A stretch of DNA of 64,000 nucleotides from Massilia sp. Bi118. Its GTDB lineage: Bacteria; Pseudomonadota; Gammaproteobacteria; Burkholderiales; Burkholderiaceae_D. Under the pieces are notes generated by a model that saw only the letters and a program-made list of their open reading frames with translations, made no database searches and was not told where the DNA came from. The stretch lies in the NCBI RefSeq assembly GCF_918697865.1, contig NZ_CAKKMV010000011.1, forward strand, positions 124,001-188,000, in the 5' to 3' direction. The position numbers and the translations under genes were made by a program. Shown here piece after piece: positions 35,743 to 44,780 of this stretch. Within the stretch, counting starts at the first letter, position 1. Each line of letters opens with the position of its first letter.

Positions 35743-36633
35743 ATGCAAATTCTCGGCATCCTCATCGTGCTCGGCGCCGTGTTCGGCGGCTTCGCCTTCA
35801 TGGGCGGCACCGTCGGCGCCATCTGGCAGCCCATCGAGCTCCTCATCATCGTCGGCGCCGCCGTCGGCGCCCTCATCGTGGGCAATCCCAAGCACGTGCT
35901 GGCCGAATTGCTGGTCCAGTTCAAGAAGATCATCGGCCGCCAGAAGCACGACTCGGAATTCCAGCGCCAGCTGCTGCTGCTGATGTACGAACTGCTGCAG
36001 ACCGCCGCCGGCGGCCTGAAGGCCCTCGACGCCCACGTCGAAGCGCCGAAGGAAAGCCCGATGTTCCAGCGTTATCCGCTGATCCTCGAAGAGCCGAAGC
36101 TGCTGGCTTTCATCGTCGATAACTTCCGCCTGATGGCGATGGGTAAGATCAACGCCCACGAACTGGAGGGCGTGCTGGAGCAGGAACTGGATGCCATCCA
36201 CGAAGAGCTGACCCAGCCCTCGAAGTCGCTGCACAAGGTGGCCGAGGCGATGCCGGGCTTCGGCATCCTGGCCGCGGTGCTGGGCATCGTGATGACCATG
36301 AACTCGGTCGGCGAAGGCGCGGACACCGCAGAGATCGCGGAACACATCGGCGCGGCGATGGTCGGCACCTTCATCGGCATCTTCTTCTGCTACGGCGTGC
36401 TGGATCCGATCTCGAACATGATGAAGCAGCTGGTCAATTCGGAAGCCTCGACCATGGAAACCGTGAAGGTCGTGCTGTGCACCCACGTGGCCGGCAAGCC
36501 GCCGCTGCTGGCGATCGACGCCGGGCGCCGCCTGATCCAGCTGAACACCAAGCCAAGCTTCGCCCAGTTGGAAGCCTGGATCAATGCGATGGCCGACGGC
36601 GAAGACGCCGGCACGTCCCGCAAGCGCGCCTAA
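35743..36633 (+). CDS. motA: Flagellar stator protein MotA (LafT-like)
   Basis: 296 residues, four TM helices. It uses proton flow with MotB to turn the motor. Helix and proline motif PGFGILAAVLGIVMTM (with the functional proline) and GTFIGIFFCYGVLDPI are present. A long cytoplasmic loop carries the charged residues that press on FliG. Start codon preceded by AAAGGTAA. Confidence 0.96.
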   Translation: MQILGILIVLGAVFGGFAFMGGTVGAIWQPIELLIIVGAAVGALIVGNPKHVLAELLVQFKKIIGRQKHDSEFQRQLLLLMYELLQTAAGGLKALDAHVEAPKESPMFQRYPLILEEPKLLAFIVDNFRLMAMGKINAHELEGVLEQELDAIHEELTQPSKSLHKVAEAMPGFGILAAVLGIVMTMNSVGEGADTAEIAEHIGAAMVGTFIGIFFCYGVLDPISNMMKQLVNSEASTMETVKVVLCTHVAGKPPLLAIDAGRRLIQLNTKPSFAQLEAWINAMADGEDAGTSRKRA

Positions 36634-36651
36634 AGACCAAGGCTGACAAGC

Positions 36652-37617
36652 ATGCAAGCAGCTAAGAAGGGCGAAAAGCACCACGAAGAGACCATCGTCA
36701 AGCGTGGCGGCGGCAAGCACCACGACGACGAACATGGCGGCGCGTGGAAAGTCGCGTTCGCCGACTTCTGCATGGCGCTGATGGCGCTGTTCCTGGTGCT
36801 GTGGCTGATCGCCGCGCGCGAGTCGTCGGCGCTGAAGAACATCGTGCGCGACAACACCGCGGCCGGCCTGATCGAAGGCAGCGGCGGCAAGCACGAAATC
36901 GCCGGCAACCCGGCCGGCAGCCTGATCGAACGCTTCCCGCTGCCGAAGGCGAACGGCGGCGCTCAGGGTCCGGACAGCGGCGGCAAGGCCACTTCCGCCA
37001 CCGCCCGCACGAAATACGAATCGCCGTCCGAGCTGGCGGCGCTGGCCCACGCGCTGCAGCAGATGAGCGCCGATGCCGGTCTGGCATCGAACCTTGCCAC
37101 CGTGGTCACGCCGGAAGGCCTGCGCGTGATGCTGCACGATACCGACCGCCAGGGCATGTTCGTGCGCGGCAGCCCGATTCCCGTTGACCGTTTTTCAAAA
37201 CTGTTGCGCGCAATGGCGCCGCTGTTCGAAAAAATGGAAAATCAGATGCTGATCGTAGGTCATACGGACGCCTTGCAGTACACTAGCAAGGACCCGAACA
37301 GCTACTCCAACTGGAGCCTGTCGGCTCACCGCGCGCTGGCTGCGCGCTCCCAGCTCCTGATCGGCGGCATGCACAAGGAAAGCGTCCTGCAGGTGGTCGG
37401 CATGGCCGACCGCGCACCTGTCGACGCCGCCAAACCCGACGCCGCCGTCAACCGCCGTATCGAACTGCTGATCCTGACCACGAAGCAGGCCGCCTCCCTT
37501 ACCGCGATGTTCGGCACGCCCGCCCAGTCCGAAGAACTGCGGGAAGGCGTGTCGATCACCAAGCCGGGCGAGGACGCGCTCAAGGAACTGCGCAGCCAAT
37601 TGCCGAAGAAACCATGA
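36652..37617 (+). CDS. motB: Flagellar stator protein MotB (LafU-like)
   Basis: 321 residues. A cytoplasmic basic start rich in histidine, one TM helix (about residues 34-55) with the proton-binding Asp38 in VAFADFCMALMALFL. The OmpA-like peptidoglycan-binding domain has LIVGHTDALQYT and LSAHRALAARSQLL, ending INRRIELLI-like. Its stop overlaps an upstream candidate start of flgM. Confidence 0.95.
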   Translation: MQAAKKGEKHHEETIVKRGGGKHHDDEHGGAWKVAFADFCMALMALFLVLWLIAARESSALKNIVRDNTAAGLIEGSGGKHEIAGNPAGSLIERFPLPKANGGAQGPDSGGKATSATARTKYESPSELAALAHALQQMSADAGLASNLATVVTPEGLRVMLHDTDRQGMFVRGSPIPVDRFSKLLRAMAPLFEKMENQMLIVGHTDALQYTSKDPNSYSNWSLSAHRALAARSQLLIGGMHKESVLQVVGMADRAPVDAAKPDAAVNRRIELLILTTKQAASLTAMFGTPAQSEELREGVSITKPGEDALKELRSQLPKKP

Positions 37618-37646
37618 CGATTCAATCCAAAACCCGAGGATCCCGA

Positions 37647-37931
37647 ATGAAGATCACTGGCGCCTCCACTCCTTCCATCACGATCACGCCGCAAGCCGGC
37701 GGCCCCGCGGCCGCGCCGGCCGTCGTGCCATCGGCCGGTACGCCGGACCGTCCCAATGAAGCCCTCGAATCGGCGGTGCTGCAGCCGGCGCAAAGCGCGC
37801 TGAAAGCCCTGCCCGACTTCGATGCCGCCAAGGTCGCCGAACTGCGCGACGCCCTGCAAAAGGGAGAACTGCCGTTCGACGCAGGCCGCCTGGCTGGCCT
37901 GATCCAGCGCTTCCACGGCAGCCAGGGCTGA
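37647..37931 (+). CDS. flgM: Anti-sigma-28 factor FlgM
   Basis: 94 residues. Start chosen at 37647 because GAGGA precedes it and MKITG is the usual FlgM N-terminus; an ATG at 37614 in the same frame is the alternative. The C-terminal helix region VAELRDALQKGELPFDAGRLA is the typical sigma-28 binding part (about residues 60-85). FlgM holds the sigma factor inactive until the hook is finished and FlgM is exported. Confidence 0.85.
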   Translation: MKITGASTPSITITPQAGGPAAAPAVVPSAGTPDRPNEALESAVLQPAQSALKALPDFDAAKVAELRDALQKGELPFDAGRLAGLIQRFHGSQG

Positions 37932-37932
37932 C

Positions 37933-38361
37933 ATGGGCCGCCTGACCCGCGACCAGGCCGTCGCCCGCCTGCTGGACGGCATCCAGTCCGATATCGAGGC
38001 CTGCGGCGTCGTCCGCGAACTGCTCGAGCGCCAGTTCGAAGCCGCGCTGCGCCACCGCGCCGCCGAATTGAGCGGCCTTGCAGAACAACTCATGCCCCAG
38101 CTGGACAGCATGGAGCAGCGCCGCCAGCAGCGCGTGCAGCTGGTGCGCGCCCTGCACGGCGCCAATGCCGGCATGGACCAGCTGCTGAATGGCCTGCCCC
38201 CGGCGCAACGCAGCAGCGCCAGCGCCGACTGGGCGCGCCTGGAAGCGCTGGTACGCGACTGCAAGCAGGCCACCGCCCGCAACGGCAGCCTGATGGCCGA
38301 CCAATACACCGTGATGCAGCGCGTGCTGCACGGCGAGGACCAGCTGTATGCGCCACGCTGA
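37933..38361 (+). CDS. flgN: Hook-filament junction chaperone FlgN
   Basis: 142 residues, all-helical. Placed after flgM as usual and one base from its stop. The pattern LLDGIQSDIEACGVVRELLERQ and the C-terminal LVRDCKQATARNGSLMADQ are FlgN-like. It chaperones FlgK and FlgL. Its stop overlaps the start of the muramidase gene by 14 bases. Confidence 0.82.
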   Translation: MGRLTRDQAVARLLDGIQSDIEACGVVRELLERQFEAALRHRAAELSGLAEQLMPQLDSMEQRRQQRVQLVRALHGANAGMDQLLNGLPPAQRSSASADWARLEALVRDCKQATARNGSLMADQYTVMQRVLHGEDQLYAPR

Positions 38362-39082
38362 CCTGAACACCGCCTTCACCCCGGCGACGGCGCCCACCGC
38401 CCCGACCCGCCCCACCGCCGGCATCGGCGGCGGCAACGGCTTCGGCGGCGTGTTCGGGTCGGTGCAGGAAGAAGTCACGTCCTTCATCCAGAACGGCGGC
38501 GGCGATTCCTTCAGCGCCGGCAGCAGCGCCGCGCTGAGTCCCGAGGGCAGCATGTGGCAGGCGCGCGCCAGCCAGGCCGCCAACGCCATCCTCGGCGATG
38601 GCGACGACAATCAATCGCTGGACCAGCAGGCTTTCCTGCAAAGCATCGCGCCCTGGGCCAAGGAAGCGGCCGACAAGCTGGGCGTGGCGCCGGAACTGGT
38701 GTCGGCCCACGCCGCGCTGGAATCGGGCTGGGGCCAGCGCCCGCTGAAGAACGCGGACGGCAGCTCGACCCACAATCTGTTTGGCATCAAGGCCGGCAAG
38801 AGCTGGTCCGGCGACGTTGCCGAATCCGCCACCACCGAATATGTCGGCGGCGCAGCGCTCAAGACGAGTGCGCGCTTCCGCGCCTATCCGGACCAGGCCA
38901 GCGCCTTCCGCGACTATGCGCAGATGCTGATCGATAACCCGCGCTTCCGCGGCGCCCTGGGCACCGGCAGCGACGCCCATGCCTTCGCCTCCGGGCTGGC
39001 CAAGGGCGGCTATGCGACCGACCCGGCTTACGCGGCCAAGCTGTCGCGCCTGGCCGGCCGCCTGCAGGGAATCAGCGGCTGA
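38348..39082 (+). CDS. Free-standing FlgJ-type muramidase (glucosaminidase)
   Basis: 244 residues. After a glycine-rich start comes the peptidoglycan-hydrolase domain (about residues 90-240) with SAHAALESGWGQ and NLFGIKAG; the glutamate in this motif is catalytic in FlgJ muramidases. FlgJ usually has a rod-cap N-terminus joined to this domain. Here the rod-cap half is separate (45959-46306), so this gene supplies the cutting half. No signal peptide is evident, and flagellar export would fit. It overlaps flgA convergently by 11 bases. Confidence 0.85.
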   Translation: MRHADLNTAFTPATAPTAPTRPTAGIGGGNGFGGVFGSVQEEVTSFIQNGGGDSFSAGSSAALSPEGSMWQARASQAANAILGDGDDNQSLDQQAFLQSIAPWAKEAADKLGVAPELVSAHAALESGWGQRPLKNADGSSTHNLFGIKAGKSWSGDVAESATTEYVGGAALKTSARFRAYPDQASAFRDYAQMLIDNPRFRGALGTGSDAHAFASGLAKGGYATDPAYAAKLSRLAGRLQGISG

Positions 39083-39785
39083 GCGGGCTGTCGATGGGCT
39101 CGACGGTGCCCGGCCCAGCCACGCGCATGCGCACGACCTGGCCGCTGCCGGCGTTGCGCACCCGGACCATGGCGCCGCGCGCGCCGGCGTCCAGCGCCTC
39201 GCCGGCGGTGCTGACTTCGATGCCGTCGCGGCGCGCAATCATGAGTACTGCATCGCCGCGCTTGACCAGGACCGGGGCGCTGAGCTGCCCGCTGCGCAAA
39301 ATGTCTCCTGGACGCAACATGCGGCGTGACATTTGTCCGACAGCTTCATCAGGCGAACTGATCGGGTCGGCAATGTTCGAAATATCACGGCGCTCTATCG
39401 TGACTTGTGCGTCCGTCAAGGCTTCGTTGGCCGCCACCGGCGCCGCGGCGATGGCCACCATGGCCGTCACACGGGCGCGGACGATGTATTCGTACCTCCA
39501 CCCGGGCGTGTCGTTGCAACGCGCCAGGAAGCGCATCCGCTGGGGAGAACGGGTATCCAGGGGCTCGATGGCGACGGTTTGCGAACACGGCGGCGCGGCG
39601 CGGGCGGCAACGACGGCAACCTCGAATTGCGGTTCGGTCAAGCCGGCGGCGGCCATCTGCCGGTCCAGCTCGGCACGGGCGGCTTGTTCGATTTGCATGG
39701 GAAGCGAAAGCGCCGCAGCTTGCGCGGACGCACAAAATAGCGCAAATGTCGAAGCAACAAGGGTTGCCTTACAGAAAGCAATCAT
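39072..39785 (-). CDS. flgA: P-ring assembly chaperone FlgA
   Basis: 237 residues with a signal peptide (ends about SAQA). A C-terminal SAF domain (about residues 120-235) contains ERRDISNIADPISSPDEAVG, MLRPGDILRSGQLSAP and LVKRGDAVLMIARRDGIEV. FlgA helps build the P ring in the periplasm. It is transcribed away from flgB, sharing a 73-base divergent region, as in Flag-2 and many other systems. Confidence 0.92.
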   Translation of the reverse strand: MIAFCKATLVASTFALFCASAQAAALSLPMQIEQAARAELDRQMAAAGLTEPQFEVAVVAARAAPPCSQTVAIEPLDTRSPQRMRFLARCNDTPGWRYEYIVRARVTAMVAIAAAPVAANEALTDAQVTIERRDISNIADPISSPDEAVGQMSRRMLRPGDILRSGQLSAPVLVKRGDAVLMIARRDGIEVSTAGEALDAGARGAMVRVRNAGSGQVVRMRVAGPGTVEPIDSPLSR

Positions 39786-39858
39786 TAGAGAATAGCGTCA
39801 GCGAAAAAACCTGATTCTAACCAATCACACAGATTTCCCATCACGGAGGTTCCTGCAC

Positions 39859-40230
39859 ATGATAATTAACTTCAAGGACGCGCTCGGGGTGCATGCCGAC
39901 GCGCTCGAGTTGCGCGCCGAGCGCACCAAGGTGTTGGCCGCCAACATCGCGAACGAGAGCACGCCTGGCTACACCGCGCGCGACCTCGATTTCGGCGCCA
40001 TGCTGCAGGAACGCCAGGATGCCGAAGGTGCTCAACTGAGCGGCCAGCTCAGCCTGAGCGAGGATTCGCCGCTGTACCGTGTGCCCTACCACCCCAGCGC
40101 CGACGGCAACACCGTCGAAATCGGCGTCGAGCAGGCCGCGTTCTCGCAGAACGCCTCGGATTTCAATACCAGCCTCACCTTCATCAACATGCAGCTGCGC
40201 GGTCTGGCAAAAGCAATCAACGGTCAATAA
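39859..40230 (+). CDS. flgB: Flagellar proximal rod protein FlgB
   Basis: 123 residues. The N-terminal rod motif VLAANIANESTPGYTARDLDF is clear and the C-terminus (NTSLTFINMQLRGLAKAING) is a helix. The upstream site ACGGAGGTT precedes the ATG. Starts a long rightward operon through flgL. Confidence 0.93.
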   Translation: MIINFKDALGVHADALELRAERTKVLAANIANESTPGYTARDLDFGAMLQERQDAEGAQLSGQLSLSEDSPLYRVPYHPSADGNTVEIGVEQAAFSQNASDFNTSLTFINMQLRGLAKAINGQ

Positions 40231-40235
40231 TCGAC

Positions 40236-40640
40236 ATGGGCTTCAAGGACATCTCCCAGATCGCCGGTTCGGCGATGGCGGCGCAGTCGGTGCGCCTGAA
40301 CACGATCGCCAGCAACCTGGCCAACGCCGACGTCTCGGCCGGCTCCGAGGCCGAAGCCTACCGCGCCCGCAAACCGGTGTTCGCGGCGGTGATGGACAAT
40401 GCCGCCGGCGGCGGCGTGCGCGTGCTGGACGTGGTGCAAAGCGCCGAGCCGCTGCGCCGCGTGCACGAGCCGGACAATCCCAAGGCCGACGCCGAAGGCA
40501 TGGTCTATTACACCAACGTCAACGAAGTGGCCGAGATGGCGGACATGATGTCGGCCTCGCGCGCCTTCGAGACCAACGTCGAGGTGCTGGGCCGCATCAA
40601 GGGCATGCAGCAATTGCTGCTGAAGCTGGGAGAAGGCTGA
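40236..40640 (+). CDS. flgC: Flagellar proximal rod protein FlgC
   Basis: 134 residues with RLNTIASNLANADVSA near the start and MVYYTNVNEVAEMADMMSAS and RAFETNVEVLGRIKG at the end, the standard FlgC/FlgG family ends. Five bases after flgB. The stop shares a base with the flgD start (TGATG). Confidence 0.94.
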   Translation: MGFKDISQIAGSAMAAQSVRLNTIASNLANADVSAGSEAEAYRARKPVFAAVMDNAAGGGVRVLDVVQSAEPLRRVHEPDNPKADAEGMVYYTNVNEVAEMADMMSASRAFETNVEVLGRIKGMQQLLLKLGEG

Positions 40641-41305
40641 TGGTCACCACCACCTCCACCACCAATAGCCAGTTCAACACTGGCGCCAAGGGCACCGACA
40701 AGGTGGCGGCCCAGGCGGGCACCAACGAAAACCGCGACATGTTCACCAAGCTGCTGGTCGCGCAGATCCAGAACCAGGATCCGCTGGCGCCGCAGGACCC
40801 GACCACCTACGTCAACCAGCTGTCGCAGCTGTCCCAGACCGAGTCCCTGCAGAACCTGTCCCAGATGACCAGCGCCAACGCCAGCATCCTGCAGAGCATG
40901 CAGACCCTGGCCATGGGCAGCCAGGTCGGCTCGGAAGTCACGGTGGCCACCGATACCCTCAAGCTGGACGGCGGCACGGTCCGCGGCAGCATCCAGCTGA
41001 ACGGCGCCAGCAGCGCCACCTCGCTGGTGCTGACCGGCCAGGATGGCCAGCAGCACACGATCGAACTGGGCGCCCACGGCTCCGGTTCGCAAAGCTTCAC
41101 GATCGATCCGGATGCCCTTGGCCTGCCTCCGGGAACCTATGCGATCCAGGCCAGGCCGTCGGACGGCACCTCCCCGCAGATCGAAGTCGCGGCACGCCTC
41201 AACAGCGTGCGCGTCGCGAACGGCGGCGTGGTGCTGCAGGTGGCGAACATCGGCGAGGTCACCCCCTCGTCCATCACCGGCTTCAACGGTAAAACCGAAT
41301 CTTAA
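40640..41305 (+). CDS. flgD: Hook cap FlgD
   Basis: 221 residues. N-terminal KLLVAQIQNQDPLAPQDPT and LSQLSQTESLQNLSQM match the FlgD capping motif. The C-terminal part is an Ig-like beta domain that ends with GVVLQVANIGEVTPSS. FlgD directs hook assembly and leaves when the hook is done. The ATG at 40640 is one base into the flgC stop, so coupling is likely. Confidence 0.93.
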   Translation: MVTTTSTTNSQFNTGAKGTDKVAAQAGTNENRDMFTKLLVAQIQNQDPLAPQDPTTYVNQLSQLSQTESLQNLSQMTSANASILQSMQTLAMGSQVGSEVTVATDTLKLDGGTVRGSIQLNGASSATSLVLTGQDGQQHTIELGAHGSGSQSFTIDPDALGLPPGTYAIQARPSDGTSPQIEVAARLNSVRVANGGVVLQVANIGEVTPSSITGFNGKTES

Positions 41306-41321
41306 AGAACAAGGAATCGAC

Positions 41322-42509
41322 ATGAGCTTCGACATCGCACTTTCCGGCATCCAGGCCATCAACGAATCGCTGAACACGACCTCCAACAACATCGCCAACG
41401 CCGCCACCTACGGCTTCAAGAGCAGCCGCGCGAACTTCGCGTCGGTCTACGCCGGCACCTCGGCGAACGGCGTGGAGGTCGGCTCGCTGACCCAGACCAT
41501 CGGCCAGAACGGCTCGACCCAGACCACCGGCCGCGGCCTCGACGCCGCCATCGACGGCCGCGGCTTCTTCGTCAGCCGCGACCCGCAGGGCGGCATGACC
41601 TATACCCGCGTCGGCATCTTCTCGACCGACACCAAGGGCTATCTGATCGACAGCAACGGCAAGAAGGTGCAAGGCTACGGCCCGTCCAAGGGCGGCGCGC
41701 TGGGCGCGATGGGCGACATCCAGGTGCCGACCGGCCAGATCGACGCTTCGCCGACCACCGGCATCGCCTTCGTCGGCAACCTGTCCGCCGACTGGACCGC
41801 GCCGAAGACTCCCACCTTCGATCCGAAGGACTCGACCAGCTACAACATGGTCAAGCAGTCGATCGTCTACGACTCGCTGGGCTCGCAGCACACCGTGTCG
41901 CAGTTCTTCGTGAAGACCGCGTCCGACACCGTCACCGTCCACTACAAGTTCGACGACGGCGCAGCGGAAGCGACCACCAAGGACCTGAAATTCGACGCCA
42001 AGGGCCAGCTGGTCACCGGCACCACGCCGGCTTCGCTGACCCTGACCCCGGCCGGCGGCGCCAACCCGGTCGCCTTCACCGTCGACTACAGCGGCACCAC
42101 CAAGTTCGCCGGCGAAGCCACCACCACCACCAACCGCAGCGACGGCTACGCCTCGGGCGCGTTCATCGGCGTCGAACTGGCATCGGACGGCTCGCTGGTC
42201 GCCAAGTACAGCAACGACCAGTCGCAGGTGGTCGGCACCGTCGCCATCGCCACCTTCGCCAACGAAGGCGCCCTGCAGTCCATCAGCGACACCAGCTGGA
42301 CCGCCAACGCCGATTCCGGCGCCGCCCTGTACAACGTCCCTGGCGTGGGCCTGTCGGGCAAGCTGTCCACCGGCGCACTGGAAGGCTCGAACGTCGACAT
42401 CACCTCGGAGCTGGTCGGCCTGATGACCTCGCAGCGCAACTACCAGGCCAACTCGAAGGTGCTGACCACCGAGAGCCAGATGATGCAGTCGCTGATGCAG
42501 GCGCTGTAA
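41322..42509 (+). CDS. flgE: Hook protein FlgE
   Basis: 395 residues. The N-terminus IALSGIQAINESLNTTSNN and C-terminus LVGLMTSQRNYQANSKVLT are the conserved rod/hook helices. The central domains (about residues 80-350) form the hook exterior. AAGGAA precedes the ATG. A standard hook length of about 400 suits a normal motor. Confidence 0.95.
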   Translation: MSFDIALSGIQAINESLNTTSNNIANAATYGFKSSRANFASVYAGTSANGVEVGSLTQTIGQNGSTQTTGRGLDAAIDGRGFFVSRDPQGGMTYTRVGIFSTDTKGYLIDSNGKKVQGYGPSKGGALGAMGDIQVPTGQIDASPTTGIAFVGNLSADWTAPKTPTFDPKDSTSYNMVKQSIVYDSLGSQHTVSQFFVKTASDTVTVHYKFDDGAAEATTKDLKFDAKGQLVTGTTPASLTLTPAGGANPVAFTVDYSGTTKFAGEATTTTNRSDGYASGAFIGVELASDGSLVAKYSNDQSQVVGTVAIATFANEGALQSISDTSWTANADSGAALYNVPGVGLSGKLSTGALEGSNVDITSELVGLMTSQRNYQANSKVLTTESQMMQSLMQAL

Positions 42510-42512
42510 TCG

Positions 42513-43238
42513 ATGGACAAGCTCATCTTCACCGCCGTCTCCGGCGCCGAGCGCCTGCTGCGATCGCAGCAGGTCCACGCCAACAATCTGGCGAACATGG
42601 ACACCGCCGGCTTCCGCGCCAGCATGGAAGTGGCGGCTAACCGCGAACTCGCCGGCTTCGGCTACGACGACCGCCACCTGTCGACCATGCAGGCCGACAC
42701 CGTCTCGACCCGCGCCGGCGCGGTGCGCGAAACCGGGCGCCCGCTGGACGTGGCGATCGGCGGCCAGGGTTATCTGGCGGTGCAGTACGGCGACAGCGAA
42801 GCCTATACCCGCTCGGGCGAGATCGATATCGGCGCCGACGGCGCGCTGTCGGTGCACGGCCGCGCGCTGCTGGGCGAAGGCGGCCCGATCACCCTGCCGC
42901 CGCATACCGCAGTGGAGATCGGTACCGACGGCACCATCTCGGTGCTGACCGAAGGCGCGACCCAGATGCAGGTGGTCGACAAGCTGAAGCTCGTGAACGC
43001 TGAAGGCGCGGAGCTGACCAAGAACGAGGCCGGCCTGATCGTCACCCGCGACGGCGCCCAGCTGGCGGCCGACCCGGCGGTCAGCGTCAAGCCGCGCGCC
43101 CTCGAAGGCTCGAACGTCTCGGCGGTCGAGGAGATGGTCGCGACCATGAGCCTGAACCGCAGTTTCGAAATCCAGATGCGCCTGTTCAAGGCCAGCGACA
43201 GCATGAATGAAGCGGGCAACCGTCTCATCGGCGCTTAA
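42513..43238 (+). CDS. flgF: Rod protein FlgF
   Basis: 241 residues, the FlgF/FlgG family with the start LIFTAVSGAERLLRSQQVH and the ending EEMVATMSLNRSFEIQMR. Three bases after flgE. It joins the rod to the hook. Confidence 0.93.
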   Translation: MDKLIFTAVSGAERLLRSQQVHANNLANMDTAGFRASMEVAANRELAGFGYDDRHLSTMQADTVSTRAGAVRETGRPLDVAIGGQGYLAVQYGDSEAYTRSGEIDIGADGALSVHGRALLGEGGPITLPPHTAVEIGTDGTISVLTEGATQMQVVDKLKLVNAEGAELTKNEAGLIVTRDGAQLAADPAVSVKPRALEGSNVSAVEEMVATMSLNRSFEIQMRLFKASDSMNEAGNRLIGA

Positions 43239-43248
43239 TCATAATCAG

Positions 43249-43291
43249 ATGGGGTCAGAGCCCACCCGAGAAAACCGGGCTCTGACCCCAT
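43249..43291. repeat. Perfect 15-base inverted repeat, dispersed palindrome
   Basis: ATGGGGTCAGAGCCC, a 13-base loop and GGGCTCTGACCCCAT, lying between flgF and flgG. A related element with the same outer bases is at 63362-63408. It is a small mobile-looking palindrome inside the flgB-L operon. Confidence 0.85.
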
Positions 43292-43307
43292 GAACAAGGA
43301 ATAGCCC

Positions 43308-44093
43308 ATGAATCCAGCAATGTGGATCAGCAAGACCGGTGTGCAGGCCCAGGACGCGAAACTGCAGGCCATCGCCAACAACCTGGCGAACGTGAACACC
43401 GTCGGCTTCAAGCGCGACCGCGTGGTTTTCGAAGACCTGTTCTACCAGGTCGACAAGCAGCCGGGCGCCCAGACCGCGGACAACACCGTCTCGAACGGCG
43501 TCCAGCTGGGTAACGGCACCCACATCGTCGGCACCCAGAAGGTCTTCACCAACGGTAGCCTCCAGACCACCGGCCAGTCGCTCGACGTGGCGATCTCCGG
43601 CAACGGCTTCCTGCAGGTGCGCCGTCCGGACGGCCAGCCGGCCTATACCCGCGCCGGCCAGCTGCAGGTCGACGCCAACGGCGTGATGACCAACGCCCAG
43701 GGCCTGCCGCTGGTGCCGCAGATCACCGTACCGAATACCGCGACCGGCATCACCATCGGCGCCAACGGCATGGTCAGCGCGACCATGCCGGGCCAGACCG
43801 CCCCGCAGGAACTCGGCCAGCTGACGCTGACCACCTTCGTCAACCCGGCCGGCCTGCTGGCGCTCGGTGAGAACCTGTTCCAGGAAACCACCGCCAGCGG
43901 CAACCCGAACGAAGGCCAGCCCGGCACCGGCGGCTTCGGCACCCTGAAACAGGGTTCGCTGGAAGGCTCGAACGTGCAGGTCGTCGAAGAGATGGTCGAC
44001 ATGATCGCCGCCCAGCGCACCTACGAGATGAACACCAAGGTGCTGTCGGCTGCCGACAATATGCTGCAGTACCTGGCTTCCGCTTCGCGTTAA
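43308..44093 (+). CDS. flgG: Distal rod protein FlgG
   Basis: 261 residues. AMWISKTGVQAQDAKLQAI, NNLANVNTVGFKRDRVVF and the C-terminal EEMVDMIAAQRTYEMNTK are the conserved FlgG features. The ATG follows AAGGAATAG. The central part is typical, with no insert that would lengthen the rod. Confidence 0.95.
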   Translation: MNPAMWISKTGVQAQDAKLQAIANNLANVNTVGFKRDRVVFEDLFYQVDKQPGAQTADNTVSNGVQLGNGTHIVGTQKVFTNGSLQTTGQSLDVAISGNGFLQVRRPDGQPAYTRAGQLQVDANGVMTNAQGLPLVPQITVPNTATGITIGANGMVSATMPGQTAPQELGQLTLTTFVNPAGLLALGENLFQETTASGNPNEGQPGTGGFGTLKQGSLEGSNVQVVEEMVDMIAAQRTYEMNTKVLSAADNMLQYLASASR

Positions 44094-44106
44094 TCTATCT
44101 ATTCTT

Positions 44107-44772
44107 ATGATCCGCTTGATCACCGCGGCAGCCGCCGCAACGCTGCTGCTCGCGGGCTGCGCCTCGAAAGTCCCGCTGAACAATCCGAAGCCGGCCGACG
44201 AAACGCTGGCCCTGCCGAAGGCATCGACCGTCCGCGCCGGCGTCTCCGGCGGCGTGTTCTCGGCCGATACCGTGTCGCTGACCTCGGACGCGCGCGCCTT
44301 CCGCGTCGGCGACGTCGTCACCGTCCTGCTGCAGGAAACCACGCAAGCCAGCAAGAAGGCCGGCACCAGCTTTTCCAAAGGCTCGAGCGTCGGCGTGAAC
44401 CCGGTCACGGCGCTGGGCAAGACCTTCGGCCGCACCGGCATCGACGTCAGCGCCGACCGCAGCTTCCAGGGCGACGCCACCAGCACCCAGCAGAACGCGC
44501 TGACCGGCGCCGTCACCGTGATCGTGCAGGAAGTGCTGCCCAACGGCCTGCTGCGCGTGGCCGGCGAAAAGCGCCTGCAGCTGAACCAGGGCGAGGAATT
44601 CCTGCGCCTGGCCGGCTACCTGCGCGCCGCCGACATCGACAACGACAACCAGGTGTCCTCGCTGCGCGTGGCGAATGCCCGCATCGCCTACTCCGGCCAA
44701 GGTTCGCTGGCCGACGCCAACCAGCCTGGCTGGCTGACCCGGTTCTTCACCGGTCCGCTGATGCCCTTCTAA
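44107..44772 (+). CDS. flgH: L-ring lipoprotein FlgH
   Basis: 221 residues with a lipoprotein signal and lipobox LLAGC (Cys18), so it is anchored in the outer membrane. [18 protein letters not shown], and [18 protein letters not shown] followed by [17 protein letters not shown], are typical. It forms the outer-membrane bushing of the rod. Confidence 0.95.
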   Translation: MIRLITAAAAATLLLAGCASKVPLNNPKPADETLALPKASTVRAGVSGGVFSADTVSLTSDARAFRVGDVVTVLLQETTQASKKAGTSFSKGSSVGVNPVTALGKTFGRTGIDVSADRSFQGDATSTQQNALTGAVTVIVQEVLPNGLLRVAGEKRLQLNQGEEFLRLAGYLRAADIDNDNQVSSLRVANARIAYSGQGSLADANQPGWLTRFFTGPLMPF

Positions 44773-44780
44773 GGTTCGAC

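Noticed and set aside
38348-39082. Calling the muramidase a normal FlgJ
   Set aside because: The rod-cap domain is missing from it and present in the separate gene at 45959.
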